Counted from the first letter of the stretch, positions 33,988 to 43,866 are shown. The stretch is 64,000 bases of DNA from Rubrivivax sp. (GCA_027484825.1 JAIXSE010000019.1:1-64000), one strand, 5' to 3'. The notes: generated by a model not told the origin, from the sequence alone. Numbers and translations are program-made.

Positions 33988-35781
33988 TCAGTCGGCCATG
34001 GCCTCGACCACCATCTGAACGTTCTGCTGGCCCTGGTATTCGTTCAGGGTGAGCCGATAAGCCAGGGTCACTCGCTCGGGCAGCGATTCCGTGCGGCCGA
34101 ACCAGATGGCATCGCGCAGCAAGGCGCCCTGGCGCAGTCGAAGCTTGAGGTGACGCTCACCGACGATCCGCTGGTGCACGACCTGGACACTGTCGCAAAA
34201 GAGAGGCGCTTCAAAGGCCTGGCCCCAGACCTGCGCTTCCAGCTCCTGCACGGTTTCGACGCAGAACGCCTCCGCAGGCAGTGGACCGTCCGTGCGCAAG
34301 GTGCGGGTGAGGGCCGCTTCGTCGAGCCATTCGCGGGCGACCTGTTCGAAGGCGGCGCCGAAGGCCTCAACGCCGCCCGGCGCCAAGGTGCAACCCGCCG
34401 CCATGGCGTGGCCGCCAAATTTGCGGAGCAGGTCCGGGTGGCGCTTGGAGACGAGGTCCAACGCATCGCGCAGATGAAAGCCCGGAATGGATCGGCCCGA
34501 GCCCTTGAGATGGCCGTCCGCACCCCGCGCAAAAACAAAGACCGGCCGGTGGAGACGGTCCTTGATGCGGGAGGCCACGATGCCTACGACGCCCTCATGA
34601 AAGTCTTCGTCAAAAAGGGCCAGCGCCGGCGGCGGCTCGCCGTTCAGGCGCGGGTCGTCCATGAGACGGTCCAGCAGCGCCAGCGCCTGCTCCTGCATGC
34701 CGGCTTCAATGTCGCGCCGCTCGCGGTTGATGCGGTCAAGCTCCTTGGCCAGCTCCAGCGCCTGCCCACTGTCGTCCGTGGTGAGGCAGGTGATGCCCAT
34801 GGTCATGTCCGCCAGACGGCCCGCCGCATTGATACGGGGCCCCAGCGCAAAGCCCAGATCGAAACTGTTGGCCCGCAGCGGGTCACGCGCTGCCGCGGTG
34901 AACAAGGCCGCCACGCCCGGTTGCATCCGGCCCGCACGCATGCGGCGCAGCCCCTGCGCCACCAGCCGCCGGTTGTTGGCATCGAGCTTGACCACGTCCG
35001 CCACCGTGCCCAGCGCGACAAGGTCCAGCAAGCCGTCCAGTCGCGGTTGGGCGCCATCGGCATAGGCGCCGCGTCGGCGCATTTCGCCGCGCAGCGCCAG
35101 CAGGACATAGAAGGCCACGCCCACACCCGCCATGTTCTTGCTGGGGAAAGGGCAGCCCGGCTGGTTCGGATTGACCAGCGCATCCGCCTCCGGCACGGTG
35201 GCCACGCCGTCCGCATCCACGGCCGGAAGGTGATGGTCGGTGACCAGCACTTTCAGGCCCAGCGCCCGCGCATGCGCAACGCCCGCATGGCTGGCAATGC
35301 CGTTGTCCACCGTGACCAGCAACTGCGGCTGGTGCTGCAGCGCCAGATCCACAATCGTCGGCGTCAGACCGTAGCCGTGCGCCGCCCGGTCCGGCACCAC
35401 ATAGCAGACACTGCCCGCACGCGCACCCAGCATCGTCAGGCCACGCAGCATCACCGCGCAGGCGGTCGCGCCGTCGCAGTCGTAGTCGGCCACGATGCAG
35501 ATGCGGTCCCCCGCCGTCAGCGCATCGGCCAGCAACCCAGCAGCAGCCTGGATGCCCAGCAGTCCGTCCGGAGGCAGCAGATGCTTGAGGTCGGCGTCCA
35601 GCTCCTCGGCGGACACCACCCCGCGCGCCGCCAGCAGTCGCGCCAGCAGCGGGGACAGCCCGGCCTTCTCGAGCGCAAAGACCTGGTCCGGCGGCACGTC
35701 ACGCGTCAGGATGTGCGGACCGCGAGGGCTTCGTGGCGACAGGGAGGCGGTCGTTTGGGGGCTGGCAGTGTTGTCGCTCAT
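33988..35781 (-). CDS. recJ: Single-strand-specific exonuclease RecJ
   Basis: 597 residues from ATG 35781. 5'-3' single-strand DNA exonuclease of recombination and repair. DHH-family motifs: IVADYDCDGATACAV, VTVDNGIASHAG, VTDHHLPAVDADG and NPNQPGCPFPSKNMAGVGVAF; the DHHA1 part carries GFHLRDALDLVSKRHPDLLRKFGGHAMAAG cut into GGHAMAAG. It follows the RpfE-like gene by two bases, the usual order in this group. Confidence 0.95.
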   Translation of the reverse strand: MSDNTASPQTTASLSPRSPRGPHILTRDVPPDQVFALEKAGLSPLLARLLAARGVVSAEELDADLKHLLPPDGLLGIQAAAGLLADALTAGDRICIVADYDCDGATACAVMLRGLTMLGARAGSVCYVVPDRAAHGYGLTPTIVDLALQHQPQLLVTVDNGIASHAGVAHARALGLKVLVTDHHLPAVDADGVATVPEADALVNPNQPGCPFPSKNMAGVGVAFYVLLALRGEMRRRGAYADGAQPRLDGLLDLVALGTVADVVKLDANNRRLVAQGLRRMRAGRMQPGVAALFTAAARDPLRANSFDLGFALGPRINAAGRLADMTMGITCLTTDDSGQALELAKELDRINRERRDIEAGMQEQALALLDRLMDDPRLNGEPPPALALFDEDFHEGVVGIVASRIKDRLHRPVFVFARGADGHLKGSGRSIPGFHLRDALDLVSKRHPDLLRKFGGHAMAAGCTLAPGGVEAFGAAFEQVAREWLDEAALTRTLRTDGPLPAEAFCVETVQELEAQVWGQAFEAPLFCDSVQVVHQRIVGERHLKLRLRQGALLRDAIWFGRTESLPERVTLAYRLTLNEYQGQQNVQMVVEAMAD

Positions 35782-35783
35782 GC

Positions 35784-36713
35784 TCACAGGCCCTCCAGCG
35801 CATCAGCCACGCTGACCCGCGCAGGCGTGAACCGTTCCTTCAGGCGCTGCCACCCGCCCGCACTGCGCCGCTCCCAGCGCCGCGCCGACCGTTCACCGCA
35901 CAGCGTGAGCTGCAAGGCGCCGCCGCCCTTCACATGCCGCAGCGCTTCCGCCAGCAGGCCCGCATCCAGCGCCTTCCAGGCCTCGCTCCAGCCCTGCAGG
36001 TCGCCGCTCATCATCGGGCCCCGCAGGCTGGTGTCCACCAGCAGGTCTTTAGGTAGCGGCTGCCCACGGTCCCGGCCGCATCCGCTGATCCAGGCCGCAT
36101 TGACCGGACGCAGACCCCGTTCCTCGCGCGCTTCGTTCAGCTTGAGCCCGTGCAACACCATCTGCAGTTCATTCATCAGGGTGCGCAAGCGGCGCCCGCG
36201 CGGCATCCAGGTTTCCACCGCGCGGTTGAGGATGCGGTCCGGGCTGGCCGCCTCCTGGCCCTCCAACGACGGATGCGACACCGCCCAGGCGTCAGCCGCC
36301 AGCCAGTGGGTGGCCCAGCCTTCCTCCGCCGGGAACACCTGCGGCGTAAGCGCTTCCAGGAAGGCGCGGGATTCGTCGTCGCCCAGCCCCAGCGTGGCAG
36401 CGCCCAGCGCCGTCACCTGGTCCGTGCCCACCGCCAGATGCAGCGGCGTGACCAGCGCCCACACCGCCTCGCCCGGCTCCACGCCGGCATCCCGCAGGCG
36501 CCAGGCCGCCGTCGGCGGCAGCTCGTCGGCCACACCGCGCAGGCGGGCCAGGGCCCGCTCATGCGGGGGCAGGGGGGCGTGGTCGTCATCACCCAGCGTC
36601 TCGCTGGCGGTCAGCAGACCCAGCAAGGCGCTCAGGGCCGGCAGTTCCAGTTCCCGAAGCACCGCCTCAACGTGCGGTTCCTGGGCGCTGGCATGGGGAA
36701 TCAACAGGTGCAT
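35784..36713 (-). CDS. Conserved protein, RpfE / phosphoglycerate-mutase-like annotation
   Basis: 309 residues. Genes at this position before recJ in Burkholderiales and Xanthomonas are often named RpfE or cofactor-independent phosphoglycerate mutase-like; the function is not established. Recognisable parts are HLLIPHASAQ at the start, GWATHWLAADAWAVSHPSLEG, LMNELQMVLHGLKLNEARE and VNAAWISGCGRD. No catalytic motif can be assigned with confidence. Coupled to recJ. Confidence 0.75.
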   Translation of the reverse strand: MHLLIPHASAQEPHVEAVLRELELPALSALLGLLTASETLGDDDHAPLPPHERALARLRGVADELPPTAAWRLRDAGVEPGEAVWALVTPLHLAVGTDQVTALGAATLGLGDDESRAFLEALTPQVFPAEEGWATHWLAADAWAVSHPSLEGQEAASPDRILNRAVETWMPRGRRLRTLMNELQMVLHGLKLNEAREERGLRPVNAAWISGCGRDRGQPLPKDLLVDTSLRGPMMSGDLQGWSEAWKALDAGLLAEALRHVKGGGALQLTLCGERSARRWERRSAGGWQRLKERFTPARVSVADALEGL

Positions 36714-36777
36714 GGCGGTGATTATCGGTCTCTGACGGTCATCAAGGTTTCACGCTCCATCCGCAAGCTATGGGGCC

Positions 36778-37641
36778 ATGCTGACTGACACGCTCATGGC
36801 CGCCGCGGTCGCCACCGAACCGCCCCCCACCGAGGCGGAGGACGGCGGTTCCATCCGCGTGCGCACCGTCTGGATCTCCGACCTGCATCTGGGCACACCC
36901 GGCTGTCAGGCCCGCGCGCTGCTGGACTTCCTGCGCGAGGTGGAGTGCGAGCAGCTGTTCCTGGTGGGCGACATCGTCGATGGCTGGCAACTGCGCCGCA
37001 GCTGGTATTGGCCGCAGGCCCACAACGACGTGGTGCAAAAGCTCCTGCGCAAGGCCCGCAAAGGATGCCGGGTCATCTACGTGCCGGGCAATCACGATGA
37101 GTTCGCCCGCAAGTATCTGAATCACAGCTTCGGCGGCATCGAGGTGGCCCATGAATGGATCCATGAAACCGCCGACGGCCGCAAGCTGTGGGTGACACAT
37201 GGCGATCTGTTTGACGGCGTGATCCAGTGCGCCAAATGGCTGGCTCATGTGGGCGACTCCGCCTATGAGTTCACCCTGAAGCTCAACCGCCACCTCAATT
37301 CACTCCGGGCCCGGCTGGGACTGCCGTACTGGAGCCTGAGCAAATATCTGAAGCTGAAGGTGAAGCGGGCCGTGTCCTACCTCAATGACTTCGAGGAGGC
37401 CCTGGCCAAGGAAGCCCGCAAACGCGGCGTGCAGGGCGTTGTCTGCGGACACATCCACCATGCCGAGCTGCGGGACATCGACGGCATCCTCTACGCCAAC
37501 GACGGCGACTGGGTGGAGAGCCTGACCGCGCTGGTCGAGCACGCCGACGGGCATCTGGAAATCCTGGACTGGAGCGAGCGGCAGCGCGCGCAGGCGGACT
37601 CGGCGGTCAAGGTGGTGGAAGCCCTCCGCACGCCGGCTTGA
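36778..37641 (+). CDS. UDP-2,3-diacylglucosamine diphosphatase-like metallophosphatase
   Basis: 287 residues. Calcineurin-type metallophosphoesterase motifs: WISDLHLG, LVGDIVDGWQLR, VPGNHDEF, WVTHGDLFD and VCGHIHHAEL. Similar to LpxH-like family members in betaproteobacteria that are longer than E. coli LpxH (240) and may cleave UDP-diacylglucosamine of lipid A or another phosphodiester. A second ATG at 36796 is possible. Confidence 0.9.
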   Translation: MLTDTLMAAAVATEPPPTEAEDGGSIRVRTVWISDLHLGTPGCQARALLDFLREVECEQLFLVGDIVDGWQLRRSWYWPQAHNDVVQKLLRKARKGCRVIYVPGNHDEFARKYLNHSFGGIEVAHEWIHETADGRKLWVTHGDLFDGVIQCAKWLAHVGDSAYEFTLKLNRHLNSLRARLGLPYWSLSKYLKLKVKRAVSYLNDFEEALAKEARKRGVQGVVCGHIHHAELRDIDGILYANDGDWVESLTALVEHADGHLEILDWSERQRAQADSAVKVVEALRTPA

Positions 37642-37762
37642 CGCACCCCATCTTGACGTGCCCCAGCAGCCGGGAGGCTGTCGGCCGGACGCCGTCTGGC
37701 GTCGCCCGCAGGGGGTTCTTTCGGGTCATCGGCCTGTCACGATAGCTTCATAGAATCAGTTC

Positions 37763-39820
37763 ATGACTTCGCCTGCCGTTTCCTTGCTCAATCGCGAACA
37801 AGCCATCCTCGAATTCAATCGGCGTGTGTTGGCCCAGGCCCAGCGCAAGGACGTCCCGCTGCTGGAGCGGCTGCGCTACATCTGCATCGTGTCGTCCAAC
37901 CTGGACGAGTTCTTCGAGGTGCGCTTTGCCGACATGCTGGATGCCCAGCGCGACGGCAGCGGCCTGGTGAGCTCCCGCGATGTGGAGCGTGTGGCCCGCG
38001 CCGCCCATGAGCTGATCGACCAGCAGTACGGCATCTTCAACGACCAGGTCATGCCCGCGCTGCGCGAGCACCGGATCCAGATCCTCAACCATGCCGACCG
38101 CACGCCCGAGCAGCGCGCCTGGGTGGCCCGCTTCTTCGAGCGGGAAGTGCGGCCGCTGCTGGTGCCGGTGGGCCTGGACCCCGCCCATCCGTTTCCGCAA
38201 GTGGCCAACAAGTCGCTGCATTTTGTGGCCCGTCTGTCGGGCAAGGACGCGCTGGGCCGCGACACCCGCATCGCCATCGTCAAGGTGCCCCGGGTGTTGC
38301 CGCGGGTCATCAAGCTGCCGACCGAGATCAGCAGCGGCGGCCAGAGCTTCGTGCTGCTCACCAGCGTGATCCGGGCCCATCTGGAAGAACTGTTCCCCGG
38401 CCGCCAGGTGGAGGCGTTTTCGCAGTTCCGCGTCACCCGCGACTCCGACCTGGAAGTGGACGAGGAAGAAATCGCCAACCTGCGCCATGCCCTGCGCTCG
38501 GGCCTGACCACCCGGCATTTCGGCAAGGCGGTGCGGCTGGAGGTGGTGAACACCTGTCCGGAGGAGCTGTCACGATTCCTGCTGGAGCAGTTCGCGCTTC
38601 CGGAAGCCGCCCTGTACCGGGTGAACGGGCCGGTGAACCTGGTGCGGCTCAATGAGCTGATCGACCAGACCGACGCCAACGAGCTGCGCTTTCAACCCTA
38701 CGAACCCAGTTGGCCCGTCCGCCGGCTGCCGCGCGGCAAATCCATCCTCGACAAGCTGCGCAGCAAGGGCGACATCCTGCTGCACCACCCCTTCGAGAGC
38801 TTCGATCCGGTGGTGCAACTGCTGCGCGAGGCGGTGGAAGACCCGGACGTGCTGGCCATCAAGCAGACCATCTACCGCACCGGCAGCCAGTCGGTGCTGG
38901 CGGACCTGCTGATCGAGGCGGCCCGGCGCGGCAAGGAAGTGCTGGCCGTGGTCGAGCTCAAGGCCCGCTTCGACGAGGAAGCCAACATCAACTGGGCCGA
39001 GCGGCTGGAAGCCGTCGGCGCGCAGGTGGTGTACGGGATCGTGGGCCTGAAGACCCATGCGAAGCTGATGCTGATCACCCGGCGCGAAGGCGGTCGGCTG
39101 CGCCGGTATGGCCACCTGTCCACCGGCAACTACAACCCGAAGACGGCGCGCTTCTACACCGACCTGGGCTACCTCACCGCGGACACCGACCTGACGTCCG
39201 ACATGGACCTGGTCTTCCGTCAGTTGGCCTCGCTGTCCAAGTTCAAGGCGCCGCGCAAGCTGCTGCTGGCCCCGTTCAACTTGCATCGCACCATGTGCGA
39301 GACGCTGGCCCAGGTTGAGGCCGCTGCCCGGCGCGGCGAGCCGGCACGTGTGGTGCTGAAGATCAATGCGCTGACCGATGCAGAGCTGATCCAGGCCTTG
39401 ATCAGCGCCGGTCAGGCGGGCGCCCGCATCGACCTGATCGTGCGCGGCGCCTGCATGCTGCCCCCGGGTCTGCCCGGCGTCAGCGACAACATCCTGGTGC
39501 GCTCAGTCGTGGGGCGCTTCCTGGAGCATTCCCGCATCTTCTATTTCCGCTGGGGCAAGACCGAGGCGGACGAATCGCTCTATCTCTCCAGTGCCGACTG
39601 GATGAGCCGCAACATGCTGCGCCGCATCGAGGTGGCCTGGCCGGTGCTGGATCCGAAGCTGCGCCAGCGGGTGATCGATGAAGGCCTGGTGCCCTATCTG
39701 CACGACACCCGCGACGCCTGGCAACTGCGCTCCGATGGCACCTCCCAACGCGTCAACGGCGTGGATGGGGTGAGTGCGCAGCAGGCGCTGATGCGCCTGT
39801 TCCACGTCGAAGAGGAGTAA
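37763..39820 (+). CDS. ppk1: Polyphosphate kinase 1
   Basis: 685 residues. Makes inorganic polyphosphate from ATP by way of a phospho-His. Domain start LNREQAILEFNRRVLAQAQ, then NLDEFFEVRFADML; the catalytic region contains KQTIYRTGSQS, LKTHAKLMLITRR (the phosphorylated His), YGHLSTGNYNPKTARFYTD, and YFRWGKTEADESLYLSSADW. Standard length. A CTGTCAC word at 37735-37741 resembles half a Pho box, weakly. Convergent with the exopolyphosphatase gene. Confidence 0.97.
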   Translation: MTSPAVSLLNREQAILEFNRRVLAQAQRKDVPLLERLRYICIVSSNLDEFFEVRFADMLDAQRDGSGLVSSRDVERVARAAHELIDQQYGIFNDQVMPALREHRIQILNHADRTPEQRAWVARFFEREVRPLLVPVGLDPAHPFPQVANKSLHFVARLSGKDALGRDTRIAIVKVPRVLPRVIKLPTEISSGGQSFVLLTSVIRAHLEELFPGRQVEAFSQFRVTRDSDLEVDEEEIANLRHALRSGLTTRHFGKAVRLEVVNTCPEELSRFLLEQFALPEAALYRVNGPVNLVRLNELIDQTDANELRFQPYEPSWPVRRLPRGKSILDKLRSKGDILLHHPFESFDPVVQLLREAVEDPDVLAIKQTIYRTGSQSVLADLLIEAARRGKEVLAVVELKARFDEEANINWAERLEAVGAQVVYGIVGLKTHAKLMLITRREGGRLRRYGHLSTGNYNPKTARFYTDLGYLTADTDLTSDMDLVFRQLASLSKFKAPRKLLLAPFNLHRTMCETLAQVEAAARRGEPARVVLKINALTDAELIQALISAGQAGARIDLIVRGACMLPPGLPGVSDNILVRSVVGRFLEHSRIFYFRWGKTEADESLYLSSADWMSRNMLRRIEVAWPVLDPKLRQRVIDEGLVPYLHDTRDAWQLRSDGTSQRVNGVDGVSAQQALMRLFHVEEE

Positions 39821-39860
39821 GCGGGACGGCTGCATGGGCAGCACCGCCCCGATGCCCCTA

Positions 39861-41372
39861 TCAACCGATCAGTTCCAGCTGGACACGTCCCAGCTTGGCC
39901 CAGGCCTCCTGCTCCTCACGCAGCAGGTAATGCGCCCGCGGATGCGCATCCGCCCAGCCCTTGGCCATGCGAATGGTCACCTGCGGTCCCTGCCGCGTCA
40001 GGTGCATGGCGGACGCATCCACCTGCCCGCGGGCATGGCACTTGATGGCCGCCAGGCGCAGGGCGAGCAGTTGCCAGGTCAGGCTCTCGTCGCGCAACTG
40101 ATCGTCCAGCTTGCGCAGACCGCCGCGCTGACCCAGGGCCAGGTCTCCCAGCCGACGCAGCTGGCTTTGCGAAAAGCCCGGGGCATCCAGGTGCGACAGC
40201 AGGTAGGCGCTGTGACGGTGGAAGTCGTGGTGCGAGACCATCATGCCGATTTCATGCAGCGCCGCGGCCCAGCCCAACTCGCGACGCTGTTCTTCATCCG
40301 CCTTCGGCAGCAGTTGCTGGTGCAGCTTCAGGGCCACGTCCTGCACCCGCTGCGCCTGCGTACGGTCCACTGAGAAGCGGCGCTGCAGCTCGGCCACGGA
40401 CTGCTCGCGCATGTCCCCGCCGGTGCCCAGCAGGGCTGGGTCCAGGCGCGCGGCCAGGTCGAAGATCACCCCCTGGCGCAGCGCCCCCTTGGCCGGGGCC
40501 AGACGGTCGATGTCGAAGTGGGTCAGCAGGGTGTAGAGGATGCAGAGCCCGCCGGCCACTACGGCGCGACGGTCTTCCTTCAGGCCCGCCAGCTTGAGCT
40601 GGTCCACATGGCCGGCAGCCAGGCATTGCTGGATGCACCAGCGCAGGCCGTCCAGCGTGAGCGTGCCGTCCGACACCTGGTTGGCCGCCAGGATCTGCGC
40701 CACCGCCCCCACCGTGCCGGACGAACCCAGCGCAGCGCGCCAGCGCGGCTGTGCCGTGTGACGGGCGAATTCGGTCAGCGCCTCTTCCAGTTCGGCGCCA
40801 GCCGCCACCTGGGCGGCGCGGAAGGCCTCCGCCGTGAAGCGGCCGTCCGGGAAGAAGCGCATCGACAGGCTGACGCTGCCCACCTGGAACGATTCCGCCT
40901 TGAGCGGCTGGGTCCCGCGGCCCAGGATCATTTCGGTGGAGCGACCGCCGATGTCGATCACCAGGCGCGGATCTTCCGAGGCCTGCAGCCGGCACACGCC
41001 AGCGTAGATCAGGCGGGCCTCTTCACGGCCGGAGATGACTTCGATCGGATAGCCCAGCACCTCCTGGGCGCGCTCCAGGAAGGCATTGCGGTTGCGCGCC
41101 TCCCGCAGGGTCTGGGTGGCCACCGCCCGCACCTGGCGCGCGGGTACGCCTTCCAGGCGGGCCGCAAAGCGGCGCAGGCAGGCCAGCCCACGTTCAGTGG
41201 CCTCATCGGTGAGCATGCTCTGCGCATCCAGCCCGGCGCCCAGGCGCACGGTTTCCTTCAGATAGTCCTGTCGCCGGTACTGGCCATGTTGCAGGTGGGC
41301 GATCTCCAGCCGGAAGCTGTTGGATCCCATGTCGATGGCGGCCAGGATGGGGGGGACTTGCGCTTGATTCAT
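39861..41372 (-). CDS. ppx: Exopolyphosphatase (Ppx/GppA)
   Basis: 503 residues from ATG 41372. Degrades polyphosphate from the ends. The ASKHA ATPase-like fold is visible in AAIDMGSNSFRLEIAHL, RAVATQTLREARN, VISGREEARLIYAGV and DIGGRSTEMILGRG; an HD-like C-terminal domain includes LHEIGMMVSHHDFHRHSAYLL. Alternative starts at 41420 (with GGAAA upstream) and 41381. Opposite in direction and function to ppk1, with the two 3' ends 40 bases apart. Confidence 0.94.
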   Translation of the reverse strand: MNQAQVPPILAAIDMGSNSFRLEIAHLQHGQYRRQDYLKETVRLGAGLDAQSMLTDEATERGLACLRRFAARLEGVPARQVRAVATQTLREARNRNAFLERAQEVLGYPIEVISGREEARLIYAGVCRLQASEDPRLVIDIGGRSTEMILGRGTQPLKAESFQVGSVSLSMRFFPDGRFTAEAFRAAQVAAGAELEEALTEFARHTAQPRWRAALGSSGTVGAVAQILAANQVSDGTLTLDGLRWCIQQCLAAGHVDQLKLAGLKEDRRAVVAGGLCILYTLLTHFDIDRLAPAKGALRQGVIFDLAARLDPALLGTGGDMREQSVAELQRRFSVDRTQAQRVQDVALKLHQQLLPKADEEQRRELGWAAALHEIGMMVSHHDFHRHSAYLLSHLDAPGFSQSQLRRLGDLALGQRGGLRKLDDQLRDESLTWQLLALRLAAIKCHARGQVDASAMHLTRQGPQVTIRMAKGWADAHPRAHYLLREEQEAWAKLGRVQLELIG

Positions 41373-41534
41373 GCGGCGCATTGTCGCGGGGAAACTGTGT
41401 GTTTTCGTGTCGAGCGTCATCGGACGAGTTTCCCTAGAATCGCCCGGCCCTCTTGTCCTCAATGCTCAACAACAGGCCGGCTTGCCTGCGTGCATCGACC
41501 CGGCCCCACAACCTGGACTTCCAAGGAGACCTGC

Positions 41535-42404
41535 ATGACGACCGAAGATTTCGACAGCCTGGTGCCCCAACGCTCATTCAGCCGTCGCGACTTTGTCGGA
41601 ACGGCGGTGGGCAGCGGTTTTGCCGCCGCCGTGCTGCCGGTGAGCGCGCAGACCGTCACCACCGACACCCAGGGCCTGGACGCCGGCCCGGTCACCGTGC
41701 CGGTGGGCGACTTCAAGCTGCCGGCCTACGCCGCACGGCCCGCCGGCAAGAAGAACGCCCCGGTGGTGCTGGTCATCAGCGAAATCTTCGGGGTGCATGA
41801 GCACATTGCGGATGTCGCACGGCGCTTTGCCAAGCTGGGTTACTTCGCCATCGCCCCCGAGCTGTTCGTGCGCCAGGGCGACGCCAAATCGGTGACCGAC
41901 ATCGCCCGCCTGATGTCCGAGATCATCAGCAAGGTGCCGGACGAGCAGGTGATGCGCGACCTGGACGCCACCGTCGCCTGGGCCAAGACCCAGGGCGGCA
42001 ACACCGCGCATCTGGGCATCACCGGCTTTTGCTGGGGCGGACGCATCACCTGGCTGTATGCCGCCCACAACCCGCAGGTGAAGGCTGGTGTGGCCTGGTA
42101 TGGACGGCTGCAGGGCACGTCCACCCCGCTGACACCCAAGCATCCGATCGATGTGGTGGCACAGCTCAAGGCCCCGGTGCTGGGGCTGTATGGCGGGCAG
42201 GACGGTGGCATTCCGGTCGCCAGCGTCGCGGCCATGCAGGAAGCCCTGCAGCAGGGCAGCGCCGCCGCCAGGGCCAGCGAATTCGTGGTCTACAAGGAAG
42301 TCGGCCACGCCTTTCATGCCGATTACCGCCCCAGCTATCGCGCCGAGGCCGCCAAGGACGGCTGGACCCGGTGCCTGGCCTGGTTCAAGCAGCACGGCGT
42401 CTGA
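41535..42404 (+). CDS. Dienelactone hydrolase family protein with Tat signal
   Basis: 289 residues. Twin-arginine signal (SRRDFVGTAVGSGFAAAV) followed by a dienelactone hydrolase domain with nucleophile Cys in GFCWGGRI, Asp in YGGQDGGIP and His in GHAFHADYRP. Members hydrolyse lactone or ester bonds; this one would act in the periplasm in folded form. ATG 41535 follows CCAAGGAGACC. The 100 bases after it end in the terminator at 42502. Confidence 0.9.
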   Translation: MTTEDFDSLVPQRSFSRRDFVGTAVGSGFAAAVLPVSAQTVTTDTQGLDAGPVTVPVGDFKLPAYAARPAGKKNAPVVLVISEIFGVHEHIADVARRFAKLGYFAIAPELFVRQGDAKSVTDIARLMSEIISKVPDEQVMRDLDATVAWAKTQGGNTAHLGITGFCWGGRITWLYAAHNPQVKAGVAWYGRLQGTSTPLTPKHPIDVVAQLKAPVLGLYGGQDGGIPVASVAAMQEALQQGSAAARASEFVVYKEVGHAFHADYRPSYRAEAAKDGWTRCLAWFKQHGV

Positions 42405-42501
42405 CCGTCTTCCACGCCCACCCATCCGCATGGGCGATGCTCGCCCCGTCCTGCGGCGGGAGGGGCTTGACGAGTCTGAGACAATTTTGAGATCCCATAC
42501 C

Positions 42502-42529
42502 GGCGCACCCTCCGTGGTGCGCCTTTTTT
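42502..42529 (+). terminator. Intrinsic terminator touching the ZIP gene start
   Basis: GGCGCACC-CTCCGT-GGTGCGCC stem (42502-42523) followed by TTTTTT (42524-42529). The ZIP start codon is at 42534. It may end the hydrolase transcript, but as it sits where the ribosome site should be, it could also be an attenuator. Confidence 0.88.
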
Positions 42530-42533
42530 GTCC

Positions 42534-43310
42534 ATGACCCTGTTCTATATCCTGCTCGTCACCCTGGCCGGCGGCGTGGCATCCGTCTCGATCGCAGCGA
42601 TGCTGACGGTCGGGCTGCTGAGCCGCATCGTCAAGCATCTGGTGAGCCTGTCGACCGGGGTGCTGCTGTCCACCGCCCTGCTGCATGTGCTGCCCGAGGC
42701 GTTCGAGAGCGGCGCGGACCCCCACACCCTGTTCCTGGTGCTGCTGGGCGGCCTGATGTTCTTCTTCCTGCTGGAAAAGGCCGAGCTATACCGCCACACC
42801 CATCACCATGAGGGTGACGGACATCACCACCATCACCACTTCGACCAGGAACAGGCCGGGCGGGGCGGTCTGTCGGTGCTGGTGGGCGACAGCATCCACA
42901 ATTTCTGCGACGGCATCATCATCGCCGCCGCCTTCCTGGTGGACCATCACCTGGGCTGGGTGACCGCCATGGCCATCGTGGCGCATGAGATTCCGCAGGA
43001 GGTGGGCGACTACATCGTGCTGCTCAATGCCGGCTTCTCGCGTCGCAAGGCCTTGCTGTTCAATGCCGTGTCCGGACTGGCCGCGGTGGCGGGGGGCTTG
43101 CTCGGCTACTTCATCGTCGGGCCCTGGCAGGCGATGTTCCCTTATCTGCTGGTCGCGGCCTCCAGCAGCTTTGTGTATGTGTCGGTGGCCGACCTGATTC
43201 CGCAGCTGCAGCGCCGTCTGCCGATGAAGGACACCGCCTTGCAATTGCTGTGGCTGGGCGTGGGGATTGCCTTTGTGATCATCGTGGTGGGCGGCAAGCA
43301 CAGTCACTGA
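42534..43310 (+). CDS. ZIP family metal transporter
   Basis: 258 residues, about eight membrane helices. ZIP signature residues: TGVLLSTALLHVLPEAFE in helix 2-3, a His-rich cytoplasmic loop (HTHHHEGDGHHHHHHFDQ) that binds metal, GDSIHNFCDGIIIAAAF in helix 4 and AHEIPQEVGDY in helix 5 (the metal-binding HEIPQE). Imports Zn2+ or another divalent metal. The start lies immediately after a terminator hairpin and has no ordinary ribosome site. Confidence 0.93.
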   Translation: MTLFYILLVTLAGGVASVSIAAMLTVGLLSRIVKHLVSLSTGVLLSTALLHVLPEAFESGADPHTLFLVLLGGLMFFFLLEKAELYRHTHHHEGDGHHHHHHFDQEQAGRGGLSVLVGDSIHNFCDGIIIAAAFLVDHHLGWVTAMAIVAHEIPQEVGDYIVLLNAGFSRRKALLFNAVSGLAAVAGGLLGYFIVGPWQAMFPYLLVAASSSFVYVSVADLIPQLQRRLPMKDTALQLLWLGVGIAFVIIVVGGKHSH

Positions 43311-43396
43311 GTTGACATTCGTCACCATGGGGTCACCATGGCGGCGCCAGACTTCGGCTGGTACACCACGACTCGTCCCGATCCAGGAGGTCCGCC

Positions 43397-43831
43397 ATGT
43401 TCCAACGCATCCTCGTCCCGACCGACGGTTCTGACATCACCGCCAAGGCCGTCGAGACCGCCGTGCAACTGGCCCGCTTTCATGGCGCCCGGCTGTTTGC
43501 CGTGAGCGTGAAGGAGCCGTTTCCCTACAGTGCGGTGTCTGAAATGCAGCCCACGCCGCCGCAGGAATTCTTCGACGCGCAGGAACGCATCGCCCAGGAG
43601 CGGCTGAGCCATGTGGTGGAGGCTGCCAAGGAGGCCGGCGTGGAGGTGGAGACCGAGAGCATGGAAGCGCTGCACGCCTGGGAGGCCATCATCGAGCATG
43701 CCGGGAAGGTCCATGCCGACCTGCTGGTCATGGGCTCGCATGGTCGCAAGGGCTTCACCGCGCTGCTGCTGGGCAGCGAGACCCAGAAGGTGCTCAGCCA
43801 CTGCCAGTTCCCGGTCTTGGTCGTGCGCTGA
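43397..43831 (+). CDS. Universal stress protein, UspA family
   Basis: 144 residues, single Usp domain. Starts MFQRILVPTDGSDITAKAVE and keeps the ATP-binding type loop VMGSHGRKGFTALLLGSETQKVL. A strong ribosome site (CAGGAGG) precedes ATG 43397. General stress role; may follow the ZIP gene in expression. Confidence 0.93.
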   Translation: MFQRILVPTDGSDITAKAVETAVQLARFHGARLFAVSVKEPFPYSAVSEMQPTPPQEFFDAQERIAQERLSHVVEAAKEAGVEVETESMEALHAWEAIIEHAGKVHADLLVMGSHGRKGFTALLLGSETQKVLSHCQFPVLVVR

Positions 43832-43866
43832 GCCGGGGGGGGGCGCCTGGCCTGCGCCGTCGTCGG

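Noticed and set aside
33919-36735. Very long open frame on the plus strand opposite recJ and the RpfE-like gene
   Set aside because: Its translation is Arg/Ala/His-rich with no family similarity, while the minus strand encodes a complete RecJ with all motifs. High GC removes stop codons from the opposite strand.
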